The notes beneath the pieces are model-generated. The model saw only the letters and a program-made list of their open reading frames with translations. It was not told the origin of the DNA and made no database searches. Positions 1 through 6,150 of a DNA stretch of 11,839 nt are shown here, piece after piece. How positions within the stretch are numbered: position 1 is the first letter of the stretch; every line of letters starts with the position of its first letter. This stretch comes from Caryophanales bacterium UBA3935 (GTDB lineage: Bacteria; Bacillota_I; Bacilli_A; ML615J-28; CAG-698), in the NCBI GenBank assembly GCA_002385755.1, contig DGED01000048.1:1-11839 (forward strand). The letters are read 5' to 3'. The translations under genes and the position numbers were made by a program.

Positions 1-3
1 AAT

Positions 4-1950
4 TTAATTATTTTTACCGGCAAGCCGTTTATTTTTTTTACGATATATAATCGCCTTCATTTTGTCCAACGCATTTTTTGATATTTGGTGACGTTCGGCA
101 AGCGGCACCGCGATTGGCCCGGCGAAGTAGTAACCTTGTAAGTAGACGACCCTCTTGGAAATCAAGTACTTAAATTCCTCGTACGTTTCGATTCCCGGGG
201 CGATTACTTTGCAATTCTTTTTTCTGGCTAGGCGCAGAATTTCCCGCAATTTCGCCTGGTTGATACTATTGATATTGATATTACGGATAATGTTCATCGA
301 GGGCTTGATAAAATCAATCAACCCGGCGACATCATCCGCGATTTGCGCCGACTCGATATTGTCCAGGCAAATCTCAAAATTATAACTCTTTAAACTTTTA
401 ATTTTGCTTATTAATATTTCCTTGTCGGCGCCATGATAATCGTTAATCTCCACGACAAACTTATGGTCGGGCATTTTGGAAAACAGTTTTTCCAAAGTCA
501 AGTCGGGAAGGATAATGTTTGGGAACGAATGGATAAAAACCCTTTTTTTCGGATTGACGTAACTCGCGGCGGAAGCGAGGCATTTTTCAAACACCATCTC
601 CTCGACGAGATGTAATTTCGCCTGTTCCCGCGCGAGTTCAATAAACCTCTCGGAACTTGCAACGACGTTATCATATGTGCGCATAAAAGACTCGTATCCG
701 AAAATCCGCGCGTTTTCCGCGTTAACAATCGGTTGAAACGCAAAATGAATGTCCTTCTTTTCAATTATTTCTTTTACTGTCCGGCGACAGTTTTCGATGC
801 TGATGTCTACCCGGATCATTTTTACGGTTTCGTCCGACAAGCGGTATTTGTTTTCATAAAGGGCGTTGTCGGCATAATTGATTAAATCGCCCAGGGTGAC
901 GCCGTTTTCCGGGTACCAGGCGACGCCGCACGAAGCGCGCATTTTTTCCACCGCGCTATCGTCGATCAAAATGCTCGATCCGTCAATCGCCCGGTTTATC
1001 TCGTCAATAAGCGGCTGGATCTGATCTCGTTCCTCGCCGTATATCAAGGCTAAAAATTCGTCTCCGGAACGGCGGGATATTAAGCCGCCGTAATCTTCCA
1101 AGGATTTCAAAATCTCGGCGAACTTGCGCAAATATCGGTCGCCGTTATCATGACCGTAAGTGTCGTTGATATTTTTCAACTTATCAATATCCCACATTAT
1201 GACCGCCGCCGCTTTGATCGAGGCGTCGCTTAAAATATGGCGAGCCAGTTGTTCGAAGGCGAAGCGATTGTAAAGGCCGGTCAAGGGATCGATGTCCCTT
1301 TCCTTTTCAATTTCTCTTATTTTGTTTACCTCCTCCGTAATATCATATAACAAACCGAAAAAATAGTTCCTTTGGCGGTGGGTATAAAGCCTGACCCACC
1401 GGAAATCCTCTAATAAGTACGCTCTGTACTTGGAGTCGTAATACAAGTCGGTGACTTTTCTATAAATCCGGTTAAAGCGAGGTAATTCAATAAACCCCGT
1501 CGGCCCCGCCTCATCGCATATCTCGCGGAATTTTTGATTGCAATAAACCTTATCCTCGTTCTTTAAATGATAAAAAAAACCCGCCGAATGCGAATCGATG
1601 GTTTCGAATAAGCAAGTCGTGATTTTTTGTGATTGGAGCCATAAATCCCGAACGGCGCGGTTGATAATCCTGACTTCCCGGAGCCGGGAAAGCGACATTT
1701 TCGGCCGCTCGAACAGAGATAGCGCGCGACATTCAAGATCAAGGTTTTTAAGCGGTTTCCCGATCGTCATTTTTCCGGCGATGAAAAAAATCGCCCCGGC
1801 TAATCCCGCCGCCGCGAGCAACAACGCCAAGACAATTGCTTTAAAACGAAAGATAAAAAATAGCGCGATAATCGCGGCAGCGAAAAAAAGCGCGACGGAA
1901 AACGAGATAATCGCAAGACAGACGGGCAAGGGCAGGGATTTCTTTTTCAT
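4..1950 (-). CDS. Membrane PAS-GGDEF-EAL protein with degenerate EAL domain
   Basis: This 648-residue protein is probably an inner-membrane c-di-GMP signalling protein. Two hydrophobic segments fill residues 8-34 and 38-58. A PAS-like domain (about 112-205) ends in DITEE, the usual PAS-to-GGDEF junction. The GGDEF domain (about 220-380) has DPLTGLYNR, the metal-binding WDID (D254, D256) and the signature SGDEF at 295-299; SGDEF variants can be active cyclases. No RxxD inhibitory site precedes it. The EAL-like domain (about 390-620) keeps the fold landmarks FQPIV and LQGYYFAGP. However, EAL reads ESF (420-422), the VNxS asparagine is replaced (IHSF), DDFGTG reads DNIESA, and the KID lysine region reads PSMNII, so hydrolysis is very unlikely. 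The ATG at 1950 follows a weak ribosome site, and an in-frame stop just upstream fixes it as the first usable ATG. It is monocistronic, with its own promoter. Confidence 0.9.
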   Translation of the reverse strand: MKKKSLPLPVCLAIISFSVALFFAAAIIALFFIFRFKAIVLALLLAAAGLAGAIFFIAGKMTIGKPLKNLDLECRALSLFERPKMSLSRLREVRIINRAVRDLWLQSQKITTCLFETIDSHSAGFFYHLKNEDKVYCNQKFREICDEAGPTGFIELPRFNRIYRKVTDLYYDSKYRAYLLEDFRWVRLYTHRQRNYFFGLLYDITEEVNKIREIEKERDIDPLTGLYNRFAFEQLARHILSDASIKAAAVIMWDIDKLKNINDTYGHDNGDRYLRKFAEILKSLEDYGGLISRRSGDEFLALIYGEERDQIQPLIDEINRAIDGSSILIDDSAVEKMRASCGVAWYPENGVTLGDLINYADNALYENKYRLSDETVKMIRVDISIENCRRTVKEIIEKKDIHFAFQPIVNAENARIFGYESFMRTYDNVVASSERFIELAREQAKLHLVEEMVFEKCLASAASYVNPKKRVFIHSFPNIILPDLTLEKLFSKMPDHKFVVEINDYHGADKEILISKIKSLKSYNFEICLDNIESAQIADDVAGLIDFIKPSMNIIRNININSINQAKLREILRLARKKNCKVIAPGIETYEEFKYLISKRVVYLQGYYFAGPIAVPLAERHQISKNALDKMKAIIYRKKNKRLAGKNN

Positions 1951-2000
1951 ATGTCGTCACCGATCCGGCATGCTGCTTTTAGTATTCTTTGCCATTTTAT

Positions 2001-2029
2001 ATTATACAACAATATCGAATATTTGTCAA
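2001..2029 (-). promoter_or_regulatory. Consensus sigma-A promoter of the 648-aa GGDEF/EAL gene
   Basis: On the minus strand TTGACA (2029-2024) and TATAAT (2006-2001) are separated by exactly 17 bp, a perfect match to the housekeeping consensus. The predicted start is near 1994, giving an untranslated leader of roughly 45 nt before the ATG at 1950. It lies directly behind the terminator of the upstream gene, so this gene is likely an independent unit. No operator is evident. Confidence 0.85.
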
Positions 2030-2045
2030 ACTTTGCCATGAAAGG

Positions 2046-2069
2046 AAAAAGACCACGTTAAACGTAGTC
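2046..2069 (-). terminator. Intrinsic terminator of the PAS-GGDEF-GAF gene
   Basis: Read on the minus strand, GACTACG (2069-2063) pairs with CGTGGTC (2057-2051), seven pairs including one G-U, around a five-base loop, followed by five T residues. The TAA stop of the preceding gene (2060-2058) sits inside the loop, so the last codons form the ascending stem arm. Confidence 0.75.
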
Positions 2070-3467
2070 CTTGACAATCGTTAAGTCATTTTCTTTTGCT
2101 TCTAAATAGTAATTAATGATAATATTGACGCTCACCGTAAGCTCGCCAAGCTCCTCCGTCTCCAGTTTCAGGCTCTTGTCGGGATTAACCAAAGCGATAT
2201 GCCCGCGCAAGACGCCTTCCGTCCTCACGGCGAATAAATAGAGCGTTTTGTGCCGACCGCCGGATAATTCTTTGATGATTTTCGGCGCTGTTTTCTCGGT
2301 TATATAACAATAGTCCTGGCGACGGAGGCATTCGGAAATGTAAGCCGACTGCTCGGGGTCGGCGACCTCCCCCCGCGCCGCAGCCGGGTACCGGCAAATG
2401 ATATAATCATGATACGGCGCCGCGCCCTTCTCGCAAATATATCCCTGACGGAAGCCGTAGTAGTAACATAATATTTTTATCGCCGCCCTGATGTTTTCAT
2501 AAGGAGACGACCTTTGCCCGAGAGCGCGGTAAATTTTCTCGATGACCGAGTTTTTCCGTAATCGCGAGCGATGGATATCCCTGCTTTCGGCGGGACTGCC
2601 GTTATATATATGAAACTGGTTTTTTCCTTTATCCTTCGCCTGGTAGAGGGCGATATCGGCGCTGTTGTACAGGGTCTCGAAATCCCGTCCGGCGTCGGGA
2701 TAAAGCGCGACGCCGACGCTTGTCGTAATCGCCAGGTCGGTATTAAAGTAACTGTAATTTTCGTTCACTAAATTACATAAATCGCCGATTTTTTTGTACA
2801 CGATATCAACGTTCTTAATGTTTTTCATAAAAATCATGAACTCGTCGCCGCCGATCCGGCCGACGATGTCGCTCGCGCGAAAAAGCGATTTAATTCGATT
2901 CGATATTTCCAAAAGCAAAGCGTCCCCGTAGAGGTGGCCGAAATAATCGTTTATTTCCTTGAAATTATCCAAATCCAAAACAATCATCGCGTGATTGGCG
3001 TTTCTTGATCTTTCCTCGCTTAAATATTTGGCGATATGCTCGTGAGTCGCTTCTTTATTGTAAAGGCCGGTGAGGCTATCCGATTCCGCCCTGATTTTTA
3101 GAATCTGCTGAAGATTAAACTGTTCGGTCACGTCGTCGATCAAACAGGCGCAATAACCGCAAAGCGGCTGATAACAATAAACCTTGAGATACTTTTTCAC
3201 ATTGCGGTTATAATGAAAAAAATGTTTTTTTATTCCCGAAATCGCGACCTCGCTGTATAACTCGTTTTGATTGGCGGGAAGGTATTCCGTGACGTCCGCT
3301 TGCGATAAATTGGCCGCGGCAAGGCCGAATAAAAGGAAAAATGACGCGTTGGCGTAATAGAAAGAAAAACGCGTCCCGTTTTCGCCGCCGACGCGGAAGA
3401 TCGCGTAGGCTACCGGCATGTTTTCGAATAACCCGAATGCTTTTTGTAATTCCTGATTCATCGGCAT
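2058..3467 (-). CDS. PAS-GGDEF-GAF-like diguanylate cyclase
   Basis: A soluble 469-residue protein that should make c-di-GMP from two GTP. Residues 1-115 look like a PAS sensor and end in DDVTEQ, the typical PAS linker. The GGDEF domain (about 125-290) is complete: DSLTGLYNK, metal-binding LDLDNFKEIND, an RASD product-inhibition site (197-200), five residues, then intact GGDEF (206-210), and DIALYQAK near the end. Residues about 300-455 form a further alpha/beta domain that resembles GAF (a guess from its pattern; no ligand motif is visible). There is no transmembrane segment. The ATG at 3467 has AAGGAG (3479-3474) six bases upstream, which favours it over the ATG two codons downstream. It has its own promoter and terminator and is the only fully canonical cyclase in the window. 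Confidence 0.93.
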   Translation of the reverse strand: MPMNQELQKAFGLFENMPVAYAIFRVGGENGTRFSFYYANASFFLLFGLAAANLSQADVTEYLPANQNELYSEVAISGIKKHFFHYNRNVKKYLKVYCYQPLCGYCACLIDDVTEQFNLQQILKIRAESDSLTGLYNKEATHEHIAKYLSEERSRNANHAMIVLDLDNFKEINDYFGHLYGDALLLEISNRIKSLFRASDIVGRIGGDEFMIFMKNIKNVDIVYKKIGDLCNLVNENYSYFNTDLAITTSVGVALYPDAGRDFETLYNSADIALYQAKDKGKNQFHIYNGSPAESRDIHRSRLRKNSVIEKIYRALGQRSSPYENIRAAIKILCYYYGFRQGYICEKGAAPYHDYIICRYPAAARGEVADPEQSAYISECLRRQDYCYITEKTAPKIIKELSGGRHKTLYLFAVRTEGVLRGHIALVNPDKSLKLETEELGELTVSVNIIINYYLEAKENDLTIVKDYV

Positions 3468-3497
3468 TTAATGCTCCTTACCTAATATTGCGTTCAT
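3468..3497 (-). CDS. Possible 9-codon leader ORF upstream of the cyclase
   Basis: Within the predicted leader of the cyclase mRNA an ATG at 3497 opens MNAILGKEH and stops at TAA (3470-3468), immediately adjacent to the cyclase ATG (TAAATG). A GGTGGAG stretch lies about ten bases before this ATG, and a GGAGGGG abuts it. The ribosome site of the cyclase is inside the mini-ORF, so its translation could couple to or gate the cyclase. No regulatory residue run (for example repeated rare codons) is seen. It may be chance. Confidence 0.3.
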   Translation of the reverse strand: MNAILGKEH

Positions 3498-3521
3498 CCC
3501 CTCCAATCTCCACCTTTATGA

Positions 3522-3551
3522 ATTATAGCACAACGAAAAAAGAAATTCCAA
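3522..3551 (-). promoter_or_regulatory. Promoter of the PAS-GGDEF-GAF gene
   Basis: On the minus strand TTGGAA (3551-3546) and TATAAT (3527-3522) are 18 bp apart. TG one base before TATAAT makes an extended -10 element (TGCTATAAT). The leader would be about 48 nt, too short for a GEMM-type c-di-GMP riboswitch. Confidence 0.75.
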
Positions 3552-3632
3552 AGATTATTGCCGGCAAACACAAAAACGGTCCGGGCGCGGGCGTAAATTT
3601 TGAAAAAAGACGGCGGCTTTTGACGAAAAATG

Positions 3633-3660
3633 AAAAAAACGGTCAAATTATGTTGACCGT
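3633..3660 (-). terminator. Intrinsic terminator of the signal peptidase gene
   Basis: Minus-strand ACGGTCAA (3660-3653) and TTGACCGT (3646-3639) form a perfect 8-bp stem around a six-base loop, followed by a run of seven T (3639-3633, the first doubling as the last stem base). The TAA stop of the peptidase gene (3650-3648) lies in the loop. The remaining stretch to the cyclase promoter (about 3552-3632) shows no further feature. Confidence 0.9.
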
Positions 3661-4220
3661 CTCTCTTTTTCGAGTTTTTTTAAAAATTCGCGTTTTTGCT
3701 TGGCGATTATAGTTGTCACGATCGATACCGTCTCGATCACAATTATTAAAAGCAGGGCGATAACGATAACCGCGTAGACGCTCGCGCGCCTTTTAAGCAA
3801 CAGTTTGCCGGCGCCGAGAAATTTGCCATGCTTTACGACTTTGCCGTAAAAATTCGCCTCGGTGACAACTTCCGCGTCGATCGGGGCATCTGGGTTATCG
3901 CCTTTGGTCTTTAATTCCCCTTCCGGCGTGATCTCCACGACCCGGTGTACGAAATAGGCGCCGTGAGATTCGGAGTAAAAGATGATAATATCGTCTTCCT
4001 CGATCGTTTCAAACGCCGCCTTCCTCGCGATGACAATATCTTGAGGGTCGATGGTGGGCGTCATCGAGTCGGTGGCGACGGCGGCGAAAGAGTAACCAAA
4101 AACGGACACGAGCCGGTTTTCCCGCGCGGCGATAATTCCCATTATGGCGATCGCGAGCGAGAAAAAGAACAACGCGCCGACAATCGCTGATATAAAACGG
4201 GCGGTGATTTTTTTCATCAT
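3648..4220 (-). CDS. sipW: SipW-like (ER-type, S26B) signal peptidase I
   Basis: A 190-residue membrane peptidase expected to cleave signal peptides of exported proteins on the outer membrane face. Hydrophobic segments lie at 9-31 and about 148-170, the two-anchor layout of the SipW/archaeal type. The nucleophile motif is SMTPTI (Ser52). The second box is DIVIARK, followed by FVHRVVEI with His92, where bacterial type P enzymes would have lysine. The third box is KGDNPDAPID (Asp108/Asp115). This Ser-His-Asp set defines the ER-type class. In Bacillus, SipW matures TasA-type matrix proteins, but no such substrate is encoded here. Two consecutive ATGs (4220, 4217) follow AAGGGAG; the second is better spaced, so the protein may start one residue later. 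It sits 24 bp behind a strong terminator with no convincing promoter of its own. The symbol is by family likeness only. Confidence 0.9.
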   Translation of the reverse strand: MMKKITARFISAIVGALFFFSLAIAIMGIIAARENRLVSVFGYSFAAVATDSMTPTIDPQDIVIARKAAFETIEEDDIIIFYSESHGAYFVHRVVEITPEGELKTKGDNPDAPIDAEVVTEANFYGKVVKHGKFLGAGKLLLKRRASVYAVIVIALLLIIVIETVSIVTTIIAKQKREFLKKLEKERRST

Positions 4221-4243
4221 CTTCTCCCTTCTCCGACCCCTTT

Positions 4244-4278
4244 AAAAAAACAGCAACTTGATGTTATCAAGTTGACTG
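4244..4278 (-). terminator. Strong intrinsic terminator ending the four-gene operon
   Basis: On the minus strand CAACTTGAT (4274-4266) pairs perfectly with ATCAAGTTG (4262-4254) around a three-base loop. CAG (4278-4276) and CTG (4253-4251) extend the stem past a single bulged base, and seven T follow (4250-4244). The TGA stop of the upstream gene (4269-4267) is part of the ascending stem arm. Confidence 0.9.
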
Positions 4279-6150
4279 CGCTGTTTGCGAATAAACGGAC
4301 CTGATACGGTTGAATTCCTGTTCGCGTATCTGCCGGTATTTTTCCCTAAGCTGCAAAATCTCCTGCTCGCGTCTTTTTTTCTCGAAAGCGACGATCTTGT
4401 CTCGCATTTCCTTGAATTTTTCGCGGATGAGCGCCCGGTGTTCTTGGAAACGGCGGCGTTCCGCTTCCAGCGCCTTCTTTCTTTCTTCCCTCAGCCGACG
4501 CATTACTTCTTTGCGTTCGGCGCGCGCTCTGGCTTTCTCGGCCGCGATTAATTCTTTCTCGGCCTGCTTAAGCAGCTGCTCGTTGATCTTTTTCTCTTCC
4601 TTGACGATTTCGGATTCGACCTGGTCCTTGACCGCCCTTAAGTTTTCGGTCAATTCCTTTCTTTTTTCCTTGGCGGCGTCGCGGTCTTGTCTTGTGGCTT
4701 CGAGTTGTTTGGCCAAACGTTTCTTCTTGGCTTTATCCTGAAGCTGACGCCTAATCTTCTGGCTTTCTTTGATAATTCGGGTGTTGATCCGACTGATTTC
4801 CTTTAATTGATTCTTTTCCAGGTTGACGGATTCTTTATAATCCGCCTCCTTGGTTTCCCTGATTATCTGAGCGATCCGCGCCTTTTTCTTCGCGTCGACC
4901 AGCTTGTCGATCAAGTTCTTCTTCTCGACGGCTTCCATTAAATCTTCTTCCTGGGCCATGTCGAAAACCGATTGGAAAAGCGAATTCGTAATTCCGATCG
5001 TTTGCGTTAGGGCTTTTTTTAAAGCTTCCTCGTACGGGATATCCTCGCCCAACAATTCCTCAAGCTTTTGCTTGAAGACGCGTTTGTTTTGCTCGAGGTA
5101 ATACTCATTGATGGTATTGTCCTCGATAACGATCGCCGACGGGTTTTCCACAACGTCCTTGGCGTGGGTTTTCACGAGTTTTGTGGCTTTGCGCTCGTAT
5201 TTGATTAAATTGGAAGCGTCGTAATTTTTCTTCGATAAGTTCTGATTATAAAGCACCAAAGCATAGGTGATAAGGGCGATTTGGTTAAGATTGTACATAT
5301 ACGCGGGAGCGACGTCAAGATCTCGCTCCTCGACGTCGATATCGTAAAAGATCGAATCGCAATGGTCGAGAAATAGCCATAAATTATATGCGTTCCGGAA
5401 ATCGGGGTTTTTCAAGATGATATTGGTCTTCATAATCGGCGGTTTTACCGGTTTTTGACCGTCCATCATCTTCATAAATGGCGAATTCTTATACCCCGCG
5501 ACCATCCGGGTCAGGTTGGTAACCCGGCTGAGATAAATTTTGCTTTTTTCTTTTACTTCCTCGTTGTCGACGGACTCTTTAAAAACCAAATCGATATCCA
5601 TCGCAACTTCCGATTCAAATATGTTGAACTTTGATTTTAAATTAAGATGTTTTCGCTCGTAAGACTCGATATTGCTTTTTACGACCTCGTAGCGGTTGCT
5701 AAGGAAAGTAATCAACCGGTTTATCAAGGTCATGATAAAGCGGTTCTCGTAAATCCCGTATTCGATCTCAGAGTGAGAGGTAAGTATTTTCTTGGGAATG
5801 ACCTCGCCGTCGACGACTTCTTTGATCAAGTGGGTGTTGGCGGCAAGATGCTTAATCGAGGCGCTGTTGACCTTTCGCGCTTTCTCGATTGGGACGATCT
5901 CTTCCTCTTGACGCAGCGTTGAAAAGGGATTACCGATAATTTTATCGATACTCGGAAAATACGTCTCGAGCGTCGTGATCCAGTCGTCGTTAAATTTTTT
6001 TATTTCGGCGATGCTCTTGTGGTAAACGATGTTTTCGCCGGCGAGAAAGGAATTATAAAAATAACGGGGAAAGTTTTCCTTTTCTTCGGCCGTGATTAAA
6101 GAAGACATGATATAACTGTAGAAAGTATCTAAATCGTCTCTTTTCTTCAT
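4267..6150 (-). CDS. DUF2357/McrC-like protein with long C-terminal coiled coil
   Basis: A 627-residue, apparently cytoplasmic protein with no signal peptide or membrane span. Residues about 125-150 carry EIEYGIYENRFIMTLINRL, which resembles the ENRF core of DUF2357, a domain found in partners of McrB-type NTPases. A second conserved-looking patch is NPDFRNAYNLWLFLDHCD (248-265). From about 400 to 617 it is almost wholly K/E/R/Q-rich heptad-like helix, a long coiled coil. I see no PD-(D/E)xK nuclease motif, which a classical McrC would carry. The ATG at 6150 has GAGGAG (6164-6159) eight bases upstream and lies inside the 3' end of the AAA+ gene, overlapping it by 98 bp, so translation is probably coupled. 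It is likely the physical partner of that NTPase (inference from family and overlap). The DUF2357 call is from pattern memory, not a search. Confidence 0.7.
   Translation of the reverse strand: MKKRDDLDTFYSYIMSSLITAEEKENFPRYFYNSFLAGENIVYHKSIAEIKKFNDDWITTLETYFPSIDKIIGNPFSTLRQEEEIVPIEKARKVNSASIKHLAANTHLIKEVVDGEVIPKKILTSHSEIEYGIYENRFIMTLINRLITFLSNRYEVVKSNIESYERKHLNLKSKFNIFESEVAMDIDLVFKESVDNEEVKEKSKIYLSRVTNLTRMVAGYKNSPFMKMMDGQKPVKPPIMKTNIILKNPDFRNAYNLWLFLDHCDSIFYDIDVEERDLDVAPAYMYNLNQIALITYALVLYNQNLSKKNYDASNLIKYERKATKLVKTHAKDVVENPSAIVIEDNTINEYYLEQNKRVFKQKLEELLGEDIPYEEALKKALTQTIGITNSLFQSVFDMAQEEDLMEAVEKKNLIDKLVDAKKKARIAQIIRETKEADYKESVNLEKNQLKEISRINTRIIKESQKIRRQLQDKAKKKRLAKQLEATRQDRDAAKEKRKELTENLRAVKDQVESEIVKEEKKINEQLLKQAEKELIAAEKARARAERKEVMRRLREERKKALEAERRRFQEHRALIREKFKEMRDKIVAFEKKRREQEILQLREKYRQIREQEFNRIRSVYSQTAQST

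Noticed and set aside
1..30. Terminator after the 648-residue gene
   Set aside because: Only a four-base stem (CGGC/GCCG) with a two-base loop inside the coding end; any real terminator is outside the window.
1598..2041. 147-residue open frame on the plus strand
   Set aside because: Antisense to the 648-residue GGDEF/EAL protein and its promoter; composition reflects the opposite strand.
3468..3647. c-di-GMP riboswitch (GEMM) before the cyclase
   Set aside because: Considered because of the gene content, but the predicted leader is about 48 nt and no GEMM core is visible.
3341..3712. 123-residue plus-strand open frame across the gap between cyclase and signal peptidase
   Set aside because: It runs antisense through a promoter and a terminator and has a basic, low-complexity product.
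4220..4330. TTGATA-17-TTTTAA as a promoter for the signal peptidase gene
   Set aside because: The -10 matches only three of six consensus bases and lies in the terminator T run.
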